From JAMXLO01 sp035511435 (lineage in GTDB: Bacteria > Pseudomonadota > Alphaproteobacteria > Acetobacterales > Acetobacteraceae): DNA of 8,339 nucleotides. This document shows positions 1 through 6,633 of this stretch, one piece after another (positions within the stretch are counted from its first letter, which is position 1; each line of letters starts with the position of its first letter). A program made the translations under genes and the position numbers. The stretch covers positions 1 through 8,339 of the forward strand of contig DATKFJ010000258.1 in NCBI GenBank assembly GCA_035511435.1. Reading direction: 5' to 3'. The notes under the pieces were generated by a model, which saw nothing but the letters and a program-made list of their open reading frames with translations, did not search any database and was not told the origin of the DNA.

Positions 1-40
1 GGAGCAGCGCAGCGAATTGGGCGATACGGACTTTGACCAC
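1..40 (-). CDS. Possible start of a downstream operon gene, cut by the window edge
   Basis: Just past the SDR stop codon, on the same strand, there is a GAGGAG Shine-Dalgarno-like sequence (complement of 51-56). A GTG codon at 40-38 follows, opening an uninterrupted frame that reads MVKVRIAQFAALL to the window edge. The 10-base spacing from GAGGAG to GTG is a little long, and ATT or TTG codons nearer to it are alternatives. If real, this gene would be co-transcribed with the SDR. Only 13 codons are visible, so no function can be named and the start itself is uncertain. Confidence 0.3.
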   Translation of the reverse strand, partial: MVKVRIAQFAALL

Positions 41-54
41 CCGCTCAATACTCC

Positions 55-822
55 TCACATTGCCGTCATACCGCCGTCCACGAACAGCAGCGCGCCGGTG
101 ACGTAGGATGCATCGTCGGAGGCCAAAAACAGGATCGCGGCGGCGACCTCCTCGGCCCTGCCCGGGCGCTTCAGCATTGTGCCTTGCGCGGCCTTGGCAT
201 TGTACTGCTCGACGGTCTCGCCGGCCGCCGCGATGCGGCGCGCATGGAACGGCGTGAAGATCGGGCCAGGGCCGACGGCGTTCACACGAATGCCCTCCGC
301 CGAATGATCGGCGGCGAGCCCCCGCGTCAAGCCCGCGATCGCGGACTTGGTGGTGTCGTACTGCAGGTTGCCGCCGCCCGCGACGACGGAACGCACGGAG
401 GCGACGTTGACGATGGCGCCGCCCGCATTGCTGCGCATCAGCGGAACCGCCGCCTTGGCACAGAACACGTAGCTCATCAGGTTGACGCTGAGGATCTCGT
501 GCCAGCTCGCCGCGCTCGCCTCGTCTATCTTCTCGTATTTACGGATGCCGGCATTGTTCACCAGGATGTCGAGCCGCCCGAATTTCTGCGCGGCACCGTT
601 GACGAAGCCGAGGCATGCGGCCTCGGTACCAACGTCAGCCTGCGTGAAGGCGACCTTGGCGCCAGCGGTCTCGAGCTCGGCCGCCACGCGCTGGCCGCGC
701 TCGCCGTCCCGATCGCAGAACGCCACGCTCGCGCCCTCGGCTATGAAACGCCTGACCGTCGCCTCGCCGATCCCCGATGCCCCGCCCGTCACCGCTGCAA
801 CCTTGCCGTCGAGCCTTCCCAT
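55..822 (-). CDS. Short-chain dehydrogenase/reductase (classical SDR)
   Basis: This is a cytoplasmic NAD(P)-dependent oxidoreductase of 255 residues, the usual length for a classical SDR. The Rossmann nucleotide-binding motif TGGASGIG is at residues 12-19, with an acidic residue (D37) at the end of strand 2 that favours NAD over NADP. NNAG is at 89-92. The catalytic set is complete: N114, S142, Y155 and K159 (YDTTK). A PG motif and a C-terminal VDGG, both typical of the family, are present. A GTG codon at 831 would add three residues, but AGGTGG lies five bases before the ATG at 822 and fits as the ribosome binding site, so I chose 822. The substrate is unknown; the family covers alcohols, sugars and 3-oxoacyl thioesters. 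It is divergent from the decarboxylase-like gene, and two dyads precede its start. Confidence 0.95.
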   Translation of the reverse strand: MGRLDGKVAAVTGGASGIGEATVRRFIAEGASVAFCDRDGERGQRVAAELETAGAKVAFTQADVGTEAACLGFVNGAAQKFGRLDILVNNAGIRKYEKIDEASAASWHEILSVNLMSYVFCAKAAVPLMRSNAGGAIVNVASVRSVVAGGGNLQYDTTKSAIAGLTRGLAADHSAEGIRVNAVGPGPIFTPFHARRIAAAGETVEQYNAKAAQGTMLKRPGRAEEVAAAILFLASDDASYVTGALLFVDGGMTAM

Positions 823-837
823 GTTCGCCACCTTTCA

Positions 838-874
838 TTGCATTGCAAAACGCGCATCCACGATACGTCGTATC
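838..874. promoter_or_regulatory. Two perfect dyads upstream of the SDR gene, candidate operators
   Basis: TTGCATTGCAA (838-848) and GATACGTCGTATC (862-874) are each perfect inverted repeats around a single central base. They lie 16-52 bases upstream of the SDR ATG, where its promoter would be expected. Dyads this size are typical sites for dimeric repressors such as GntR, TetR or LacI types, but no regulator gene is visible in the window. The symmetry is seen directly; the operator role is inferred. Confidence 0.35.
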
Positions 875-1214
875 CATCCGGCTGGCACCGCCTTGTTGGC
901 CCGGCCCGGGTATCCGACCTTAACAGGCCGCGGAAGCTTCAGGCGTCCGCTTTCGGGACCTTTCGATGGGCTGACTGGCTCCGAGATCCAGGTTCTCCCG
1001 AACGGCCAGCGCGGTGCGTCATGCCGAAATTCGTTGGCCGGCCGGTATCGTTGCAGCGATGACTGCGCCCACGGCCAGCTCTGGCCAAACGCCCTGAGAA
1101 CCGCAACCCGCCAATTCCACGGCAGCGGTTATGATCCAATCTCAAACCGCCCAGGCTTGACTCGGCGCATACTTCCTTCCGACCGTGCGCACATGGAACC
1201 GGGAGCAAACGCCA
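875..1214. other. Remainder of the divergent intergenic region
   Basis: About 340 bases between the SDR dyads and the decarboxylase-like gene carry no reading frame I would call a gene. The frames that cross it are extensions of antisense frames of its neighbours. It contains an inverted repeat, GGCCAG-CT-CTGGCC (1073-1086), and a TATGAT hexamer (1130-1135) without a convincing -35 partner. A TTGACT at 1157-1162 has no good -10. The promoter of the plus-strand gene should lie here, but I cannot place it. Confidence 0.4.
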
Positions 1215-1985
1215 ATGGCCCAACTTGATGCGCAACGGCAGAAGCTGAAGGACGACTTCATCGCCGCGCGCGGCTACTGGAGCGAACTGTGGGATGGCGT
1301 GCTGCAGCTCTCGCCGGAGTTCTTCGAAGCGTACAGCGTGTTTTCCTCCGTGCCATGGAAGCACGGCACGCTGCCGCCGAAGATCAAGGAACTGATCTAC
1401 GTCGCGATCGATGCCTCCACCACGCATCTCTACAATCGTGGTACGCGCATCCACATCGCCAACGCGCTGCAGCAGGGTGCGACGCGCGACGAGGTGATGG
1501 AGGTGCTTCAGATCGTCTCGGTGCTGGGCATTCACACCATGTCCACCGGGCTGCCGATCCTGATCGATGAGCTGCGCAAATCAGGACGTGGCGCCGAAGT
1601 GAAGGACGGCCCGCTCAGCGCTGAACAGGAGAGGCTGAAACGGCAGTTCGTCGATAATCGCGGCTACTGGAATCCGGTGTGGGAACAGTTGCTGCAGCAC
1701 TCGCCGGAATTCTTCGACGCCTATTCGCGGCTTTCGTCGGTGCCATGGCAGCACGGCACGCTGGGGGCCAAGCTCCGCGAGCTGATCTATATCGCGATCG
1801 ACGCCGCGACTACGCATCTGTATCTGCCCGGCCTGCGCACGCACATCCGCAACGCGCTGGGGCACGGTGCAACCGTGGCCGAGATCATGGAGGTGCTGGA
1901 GCTCACCAGCGTACTGGGCATCCACACCATCACCGAAGGCGTGCCCGCGCTACTGGATGAAGCGAAGAAGGCCGGCCTGGCCTGA
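1215..1985 (+). CDS. Tandem carboxymuconolactone decarboxylase-like protein (two domains)
   Basis: This 256-residue, probably cytoplasmic protein consists of two copies of one domain of about 115 residues (about 10-124 and 140-254). They are identical at roughly 70 of 115 aligned positions by hand count. Each copy carries RGYW, SPEFF.AYS, SSVPW.HGTL, EL-IY-AIDA-TTHLY, a His ten residues after the Y-loop (H80, H210), GAT...MEVL and SVLGIHT. This is the alpha-helical carboxymuconolactone decarboxylase/AhpD fold. The CxxC redox pair of AhpD is absent (TTH in its place), so peroxidase-reductase activity is unlikely. The true substrate is unknown. A GTG at 1185 would extend the N-terminus by ten residues, but GGGAG nine bases before the ATG at 1215 and the start of domain homology support 1215. 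Its divergent SDR neighbour hints at a shared catabolic pathway. Confidence 0.9.
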   Translation: MAQLDAQRQKLKDDFIAARGYWSELWDGVLQLSPEFFEAYSVFSSVPWKHGTLPPKIKELIYVAIDASTTHLYNRGTRIHIANALQQGATRDEVMEVLQIVSVLGIHTMSTGLPILIDELRKSGRGAEVKDGPLSAEQERLKRQFVDNRGYWNPVWEQLLQHSPEFFDAYSRLSSVPWQHGTLGAKLRELIYIAIDAATTHLYLPGLRTHIRNALGHGATVAEIMEVLELTSVLGIHTITEGVPALLDEAKKAGLA

Positions 1986-2011
1986 CGCGCCCCGCCGGCC
2001 GCGCTGGCCCA

Positions 2012-2184
2012 GCTTCCTTTGCGGCACGGCCGGCTTCCTTCCCGGCACGGCCCCGCTTCCTTTGCGGCACGGCCCGGCTTCCTTTGCGGCACGGCCCGGC
2101 TTCCTTTGCGGCACGGCCCAGCTTCCTTTGCGGCACGGCCCAGCTTCCTTTGCGGCACGGCCCCGGCTTCCTTTGCGGCACGGC
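2012..2184. repeat. 22-bp tandem repeat array, eight copies
   Basis: Eight copies of a unit with the core GCTTCCTTTGCGGCACGGC start at 2012, 2033, 2055, 2077, 2099, 2121, 2143 and 2166. Most spacings are 22 bases, with one of 21 and one of 23. Differences are confined mainly to the linker (CCCG, CCCA, CCCCG) and to copy 2, which reads TTCCTTCCCGGC. The array fills the gap between the tandem-decarboxylase stop and the start of the 886-residue gene. As 22 is not a multiple of three, the low-complexity frames read through it on either strand are artefacts. There are no unique spacers, so it is not a CRISPR array. It is either a minisatellite or a multi-copy binding or processing site. Confidence 0.95.
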
Positions 2185-2209
2185 ATTGAACCACTAGTGT
2201 CCAGCCGCA

Positions 2210-4870
2210 ATGCCCGACGAACAACGCTTGCTGGCGTTCGACCCGTCGATCCTCGGCGATGCCGAGGCCGAGGTGATCGCCCGGACGGCGCAGGGCGAAA
2301 TCGTGGCTTTTTCCGGATCAGACCGCCCGGTGCTCCGCGCCGCCTTCCTGCGCCATCTGCTGCTCGGACTCCCAGCCCCTGTCGATGCTTGGCCGATCCG
2401 CCTGCCGGGCGTGCGCATCCGCGGTGCACGGATCGATGACACGCTGGATCTTGCCGACTGCGCCGGGGCAGGCGGCACGGGCCTGCCGGCGCTGGCGCTG
2501 GAAAGTTGCGAGATCGCCGATCCGATCGATCTCAGCAATGCGCGCATGGCGCGGCTTTCGCTGCGCGACAGCCGGATTGGCGAGATCCGCGCGCGCGGCG
2601 TCAGGATCGACGGCGCCTTTGACTTTACCGCCGTCGCCCCGCTGCAGGACACCGCCTGGATCGACGCACATGCCGCGGTGATCGACGGCGATCTGCTGGG
2701 GCGCGGCGCGCGTCTGCAGATCCCGCCGCCACGCTCCGGCATCGCGCATCGCGACGCGCGCTATGCCCTGCGCCTGTCGGGCGCGGAGATCCGCGGCAGC
2801 ATCGATCTGATGGGTGAGTTCACCGCGATCGGCGGCATCGCGCTCGATACCGCCCATGTGCGTGGCGACGTCGTGGCCCGTGGCGCGCGCATTGGCGCCG
2901 GCGAGGGCGATGCGATCGGCGCTCAGGCCGCGCGGTTCGACGGTGTGGTGATCCTCGCCGACGGCTTCGTCGCGGCGGGCGTGATCTGGCTGATGGGCGC
3001 GCGCATCGCCGGCACGCTCGACATGAATGCCGCCAGGCTGGTGAACCGCTCCGACGATGGGCAGGGCGTGGTGCTGGCCGCGGACACCGCGGAAATCGGC
3101 GGATCCGTTCTGCTGCGCAACGGTTTCGCCGCCGATGGCGCGATCAGCCTGCGCGGCGCGCGGATCGGCAGCAGCCTGGAATGCGATGGCGCCAGTATGA
3201 CCAACCCGATGGCGGATGGCAGCGGCGTCGCGCTTGCCGCGGACCATGCGGTGATCGGCGGCGCCGTGCTGTTGCGCAACGGCTTCGCCGCGCGCGGTGC
3301 GGTCGGCCTGACCGGTGCGAAAATCGGCGGCAACCTCGAATGCGATGGCGCCAGCCTGGTCAACGCCACCGCGGACGGCACCGGCGTGGCGCTCGCAGTC
3401 GAGAATGCGGTGATCGGCGGTGCGGTCCTGCTGCGCCACGGCTGCAACGCGCAGGGCGGCGTCAGCCTGCTCGGTGCGACGATCGGCAGCAACGTCGAAT
3501 GCTGCGGCGCGTTGCTGGAAAACTGGTCCGGGTCCGGCTCGCGTGAGACGTTGCGGCTGACCAATGTGGCGATCGCCGGCGACGTGCTGCTGAACCAGGG
3601 CTTCACCAGCATCGGCTACGTCAGCCTGTGGGGCACCAAGATCGGCCGCGACCTCGATTGCTCCGGCGCCACCTTCATCGGTGCCTCCGCCGGCGGCGCC
3701 GGTCGTTCATCGGCGGGCGCCATGGTCGCCACCAATCTCGCGGTCGCCGGCGATGTGAAGCTGATCGACGTCACGGTGCTGGGTCGGCTCGACTGCGAGC
3801 ACCTGGAAACCGGCGGCAGCCTGATCTGGGACGGGCTGCGATTTCCGCGTGAGATCACCCGCGGCGAGACGCGCTATCGCTATCATGCCGGGTTGGATGC
3901 ACCCGCCCGCCTGCTGCTGGCGCATGCCCGCATCGGTGCCGCGCTCCTGGCGCGTGACCTGACCGCCGAAGTGGAACTGTCGATCGACCTCGGTGGTGCA
4001 CGCGCCGCAACGCTGGACGACGATGGCTTTCCCGCCGGTTGGGGTGTCGGCCGGGCGAAGCAGGGCTTGTTCTGCGCCCTCAATCTGGACGGTTTCGTCT
4101 ACGACCGCATCGGTCACCTGCCGCCCGGCGAGGGCAGCGGGATCGGCATCGTGCTGTCGGCGTTTGGCCGCTGGGCGTCGATCTCGCACCACGGCCGTTC
4201 CGCCGCCTGGGCGATCCGGCTGGCGCGCCGCTTGATCCACGAGCAACGGGTGCATGTGCGCCAGCGCCTGCGGTGGGTGGGGCGTCAGCAGCGCAAGGTC
4301 AACGAGTTCCATCCGCAGCCCTACCGCCATCTCGCGAAGGTGCTGCGTGCCCAGGGCCACTACCATGCGGCGCGTGAGGTCGCGATCGTCGAGCAGTGGG
4401 TCACGCCCGCGTCCAATTGGGTGTCGCGGCTGCTGCGTCCGGTCTGGGGGGTGTGCTTCGGCTTCGGCTTCTCGCCGGGCAGGGCGACCGCGACGGTGGC
4501 CGTGCTGCTGATGATCGGCACTGGCGGCGTTTGGTGGGCGTGGAAGCACGCCCACGTGCTGACCATCAACTATTCCTACGCGATGACCGAGGTGGCGGAC
4601 GGCCCGATGTTTCTGAAACCCGAGCAGGGCCAGGCGATGACCGGCGCGCCGCTCTGCGGCAAGCACGATATCCAGCCGTTGTTCTACGCCATGGACATGA
4701 TGCTGCCGGTGATCGCGCTGCAGCAGGAGACCAAATGCTCTGTCGACTCGCGCCCGGGCTCCGAGATCTGGCAGGTGCTGTGGGCGGCGTTTTCGCTGAT
4801 CGGCAAGGTCGCCACGTCGTTGGCGCTGCTGACGTATTCCGGCGTGCTGAAGCCGAAGGAGGAAGTCTGA
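2210..4870 (+). CDS. Large membrane-anchored beta-solenoid protein, annotated in relatives as membrane-associated oxidoreductase
   Basis: The protein has 886 residues. Residues 1-60 form a helical cap (AEVIARTA ... AAFLRHLLLG). From about 61 to 595 it is built of short repeats of the kind G-V-L-GA-I-G-L, recalling pentapeptide-repeat or bactofilin-like solenoids. Between about 242 and 490 the repeat settles into a 53-residue period with IGG/IAG marks at 295, 348, 401 and 454 and the hallmarks LLRNGF, L-GA-IG and LECDGA. A conserved HPQPYRHLAKVLRAQGH segment (701-717) follows. Membrane helices are predicted at about 756-778 and 855-877, and the loop between them has C816 and C843. The layout matches proteins called membrane-associated oxidoreductase in actinobacteria, but I see no nucleotide-binding or redox motif, so that name should not be trusted. 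The ATG at 2210 is the first start after an in-frame TAG at 2195; its ribosome binding site is weak. Confidence 0.85.
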   Translation: MPDEQRLLAFDPSILGDAEAEVIARTAQGEIVAFSGSDRPVLRAAFLRHLLLGLPAPVDAWPIRLPGVRIRGARIDDTLDLADCAGAGGTGLPALALESCEIADPIDLSNARMARLSLRDSRIGEIRARGVRIDGAFDFTAVAPLQDTAWIDAHAAVIDGDLLGRGARLQIPPPRSGIAHRDARYALRLSGAEIRGSIDLMGEFTAIGGIALDTAHVRGDVVARGARIGAGEGDAIGAQAARFDGVVILADGFVAAGVIWLMGARIAGTLDMNAARLVNRSDDGQGVVLAADTAEIGGSVLLRNGFAADGAISLRGARIGSSLECDGASMTNPMADGSGVALAADHAVIGGAVLLRNGFAARGAVGLTGAKIGGNLECDGASLVNATADGTGVALAVENAVIGGAVLLRHGCNAQGGVSLLGATIGSNVECCGALLENWSGSGSRETLRLTNVAIAGDVLLNQGFTSIGYVSLWGTKIGRDLDCSGATFIGASAGGAGRSSAGAMVATNLAVAGDVKLIDVTVLGRLDCEHLETGGSLIWDGLRFPREITRGETRYRYHAGLDAPARLLLAHARIGAALLARDLTAEVELSIDLGGARAATLDDDGFPAGWGVGRAKQGLFCALNLDGFVYDRIGHLPPGEGSGIGIVLSAFGRWASISHHGRSAAWAIRLARRLIHEQRVHVRQRLRWVGRQQRKVNEFHPQPYRHLAKVLRAQGHYHAAREVAIVEQWVTPASNWVSRLLRPVWGVCFGFGFSPGRATATVAVLLMIGTGGVWWAWKHAHVLTINYSYAMTEVADGPMFLKPEQGQAMTGAPLCGKHDIQPLFYAMDMMLPVIALQQETKCSVDSRPGSEIWQVLWAAFSLIGKVATSLALLTYSGVLKPKEEV

Positions 4871-4923
4871 AGCTGCCCGCCGGCTTATGCCAGGTAATGC
4901 TGGCGATGGCTCATCGAGCTTCA
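4868..4923 (+). terminator. Possible stem-loop after the 886-residue gene
   Basis: TGAAGCT, which includes the stop codon (4868-4874), pairs perfectly with AGCTTCA (4917-4923). Inside it GCCAG (4889-4893) pairs with CTGGC (4900-4904). No run of T follows, so it is not a classical intrinsic terminator. It may slow RNA decay or assist a Rho-dependent end. The pairing is seen; the function is a guess. Confidence 0.3.
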
Positions 4924-5176
4924 GCCGGCATCGCCGGGCGTCGCCGCTCGACTTCGCATCACCTGGCACTGTCGGCTGGACGACAGCGGAGGAACTGACC
5001 GTGACGGGCATCGGAGTTGCGGCGTGCGTGGCTTCGCCAACGGCCTTCCTTGGCAACACTGACAAATGGCGAGCGGTCGTCTGCAACGTTCACCCGCCTT
5101 CCTTTTGCTCTTCGTCACCTTCTCCAACAGCCCCAACCCTTCCCAGCGGCGCAGCCCCGGCTCAATAGCGGGGGAG
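4924..5176. other. Unassigned region between convergent genes
   Basis: About 250 bases separate the end of the plus-strand 886-residue gene and the end of the minus-strand LprI-like gene. Several short frames cross it in both directions, but they lack a good ribosome binding site, and their compositions (runs of Ser/Pro or Arg/Cys) look non-coding. I see no repeat, tRNA or clear terminator here. Confidence 0.4.
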
Positions 5177-5557
5177 TCAGGGCTTCATCGCGTCTTCCAG
5201 TTCCGTCGCCCAGCCCCGCGTCATATCCAACATGCAGTCGGCTCCGGCGATTTCGCGGATGGTGCCTTCCTGCGCGTCATACCAGCCGCAGTTTGCCGAG
5301 CGGAACGCGAGCCAGGCCCTTTCCGCCCGGACCAGACCATCCTTGCGGGCCGCGCTTTCAGACGCCTTGAGCGCCGCCTGATAGGCCGTATTCAGCCGCT
5401 TGTCCCATTGCGCCGTCAGGCCGTTGACGCAGTCCATGATGGCGATCGTCGTGTCTCTCTGATGGCAGGCGTCCGCAGTCGGATCGTCCGCAGCGAGGGC
5501 CAGCCCCGGCAGCAGCACGAGGCAGAGCAGCGCGCCGATCATTCCCGGTCGGATCAT
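5177..5557 (-). CDS. Secreted LprI/DUF1311-type small protein
   Basis: This 126-residue protein has an N-terminal signal peptide: MIRPG, then a hydrophobic stretch ending LPGLALA around residue 22. The mature part is periplasmic. It has four cysteines (C31, C43, C90, C108), enough for two disulfides, and the family pattern of an early ACHQ...MDCVNGL and a late ERAWLAFRSANCGWYD...AGADCML. LprI-type domains are named after a mycobacterial lysozyme inhibitor, but most members have no proven role. I start at the ATG at 5557 because it places the signal peptide correctly. An ATG five codons further in (5542) is also possible, and the frame's extension upstream lacks coding character. The ribosome binding site is weak. 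It stands alone, convergent with the 886-residue gene. Confidence 0.85.
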   Translation of the reverse strand: MIRPGMIGALLCLVLLPGLALAADDPTADACHQRDTTIAIMDCVNGLTAQWDKRLNTAYQAALKASESAARKDGLVRAERAWLAFRSANCGWYDAQEGTIREIAGADCMLDMTRGWATELEDAMKP

Positions 5558-5720
5558 GGCGCGGACGCTATCACAAAGCCCACCCCTTCGCAGCGCATTG
5601 TCTGACCAGCGGAGAAGCGAAGGACAACCGAACCACTTGTGCCATGCCGCATGGCCGAACATTGCGGTGAGCAGTTCGCTCAGGCTCGTTGTCCTGGAAT
5701 GAACGCGAATGCCGATCGCG

Positions 5721-5885
5721 TCACCACCGCCACGTCTGTCCAGAGGCTGAACAGTCGCTTCCACCCACCACCCATTCATCCCTCGGCAACCAGCCCGACG
5801 GCATTATCCTCGCATTGCCAATCACTCCGAACAGCTTCGGATAAATCTCGACCTCCCGTATCCGCCAAACTTCTTCAAGATCCAA
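5721..5885 (-). CDS. Short orphan reading frame with a good ribosome binding site, possibly a truncated gene
   Basis: On the minus strand, AAGGGGA lies six bases before a TTG codon at 5885-5883. This opens a 54-codon frame beginning MDLEEVWRIREVEIYPKLFG, which reads like the N-terminus of a real, charged globular protein. The resemblance fades after about residue 25, and the frame ends in TGA at 5723-5721. It overlaps the last codons of the recombinase remnant in another frame. The most likely reading is the start of a gene whose remainder was lost when the mobile element decayed. I do not recognise the family with confidence. Confidence 0.3.
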   Translation of the reverse strand: MDLEEVWRIREVEIYPKLFGVIGNARIMPSGWLPRDEWVVGGSDCSASGQTWRW

Positions 5886-6257
5886 AGCACGTCCCCTTCA
5901 TCGCTGCGCGCGGCGGAGATGACAGTCGATGCTGAGCAATGATCCGTGACACAGTGGGTTGGCTGATGTTGTAGAGCCGTGCCATGTCCGCAGCGGATTT
6001 ACGGCCAGCTATGACGCTTTCGGCAATTTTCCGACGCTTGACCGGATCCTGCTTCGTTCGTCAGCCGCCGACGCGACCTTCGGCCCTGGCGGCTGCGAGA
6101 CCTGCCGACGTGCGTTCGCGGATCATCGCACGTTCGAATTCGGCGAAGCCTCCGACCATCTGCATCATCATCCGACCCGCCGGGTAGTCGTGTCGATGTT
6201 CTCGGTGATCGACCGGAAGCCCGCGCCCGCGTTGCCGATCCGCTCCATGATGTGTGG
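5875..6257 (-). pseudogene. Serine recombinase (resolvase/invertase) remnant, C-terminal half
   Basis: Read on the minus strand, the DNA encodes HIMERIGNAGAGFRSITENI and then DTTT, AGRMMMQMVGGFAEFERAMI and RERTSAGLAAARAEGRVGG. A helix-turn-helix, GRKSAADMARLYNISQPTVS, comes next. These are the family's hallmark segments after the catalytic domain. Three lesions kill it. The N-terminal catalytic part with the nucleophilic serine is missing upstream of about 6257, where homology stops abruptly at HIMERI. One G is missing from the run at 6182-6184, shifting the frame between DTTT and AGRMM. A TGA at 6063-6061 replaces the CGA arginine expected after RVGG. The remainder runs to a natural TGA at 5877-5875. 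It was presumably the resolvase of a transposon or plasmid; no transposase or complete res site is visible. Confidence 0.85.
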
Positions 6258-6495
6258 GCGCTGGCGGGCCGGTGAGACGTTGATGGAGCGCGCCAGCCCC
6301 GAATCGTTCGACCGGATGGTCCGGCTCTACAACGCTTGCGGGGAGCGGCCCGTCGAGGCGTGCACCGCCGCGATCGCCGGCCAGGCTGCCACTAGATCGG
6401 GCGAGACACCGCCGGCGAAGCTGAACATGACTCCGTCACGGCCCGGAGCGGCGCGATCACGGTCGTTACGGCGGCCTCTTCTTCCGGCCGGCTAA
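6257..6495 (+). pseudogene. Plus-strand coding fragment of unknown family
   Basis: Starting where recombinase homology ends, the plus strand has an open frame with strong G/C third positions. It reads GRWRAGETLMERASPESFDR followed by MVRLYNACGERPVEACTAAI. This stretch (to about 6390) looks like genuine protein. The frame then turns arginine- and proline-rich and ends at a TAA inside the stem of the terminator that follows. Upstream of 6257 the same frame is merely antisense to the recombinase, so the 178-codon frame that spans both is not a gene. I read this as the 3' end of a different gene joined to the recombinase by a deletion or insertion. I cannot name the family. Confidence 0.45.
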
Positions 6496-6519
6496 AAGCA
6501 GCATTGTTTTAGCTTTTTT
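6491..6519 (+). terminator. Intrinsic terminator
   Basis: GCTAAAA (6491-6497) pairs perfectly with TTTTAGC (6507-6513) around a nine-base loop, followed directly by six T residues (6514-6519). This is a standard Rho-independent layout for plus-strand transcription and would close the unknown coding fragment before it. A further CTAAAA at 6525-6530 can also pair with the right arm. The AT-rich patch stands out from its GC-rich surroundings and may have come with the mobile element. Confidence 0.6.
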
Positions 6520-6571
6520 GCACACTAAAAGTTTACTGGAACAAAGCGCGGCCTGAGCTTCGCGCGGCCGG

Positions 6572-6633
6572 CGCCGACGTCGGCGGAAATGCTGGCGCGA
6601 CTCGGGCGCGGGAGTCGCGCTGTCATCCCAGCG
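6572..6633. repeat. Cluster of inverted repeats upstream of the first PEP-CTERM gene
   Basis: Three dyads lie close together: CGCCGACGTCGGCG (6572-6585, perfect 14-bp palindrome), GCGCGACTC/GAGTCGCGC (6595-6603 with 6612-6620, loop of eight) and CGCTG/CAGCG (6618-6622 with 6629-6633). None is followed by a T run. They precede the conserved upstream element and are not repeated before the second PEP-CTERM gene, so they are not part of the shared element. Confidence 0.4.

Noticed and set aside
2012..2184. CRISPR array
   Set aside because: The units are contiguous with no unique spacers, the period is only 22 bases, and no cas gene is present.
1787..2429. Several overlapping minus-strand frames rich in PQRK, AAKEAG and CRKGS repeats
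   Set aside because: They are three-frame readings of the 22-bp tandem repeats; a unit not divisible by three gives open low-complexity frames by accident.
2318..3439. Minus-strand frame of 373 codons
   Set aside because: It is antisense to the solenoid region. Its apparent regularity merely mirrors the 53-residue repeats on the other strand.
3707..5086. Long minus-strand frame of 459 codons
   Set aside because: It is antisense to the clear 886-residue gene, starts in a region without a ribosome binding site and has an Arg/Gln/His-rich composition typical of antisense frames in high-GC DNA.
4887..5168. Plus-strand frame of 93 codons after the 886-residue gene
   Set aside because: There is no ribosome binding site, the tail is rich in Ser and Pro, and no domain is recognisable.
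5558..5779. N-terminal extension of the LprI-like protein by 74 residues
   Set aside because: It would bury the signal peptide inside the protein, and the extension has no recognisable coding pattern.
5959..6495. Single plus-strand gene of 178 codons
   Set aside because: Its first 100 codons are antisense to the recombinase remnant; only the part after about 6257 has coding character.
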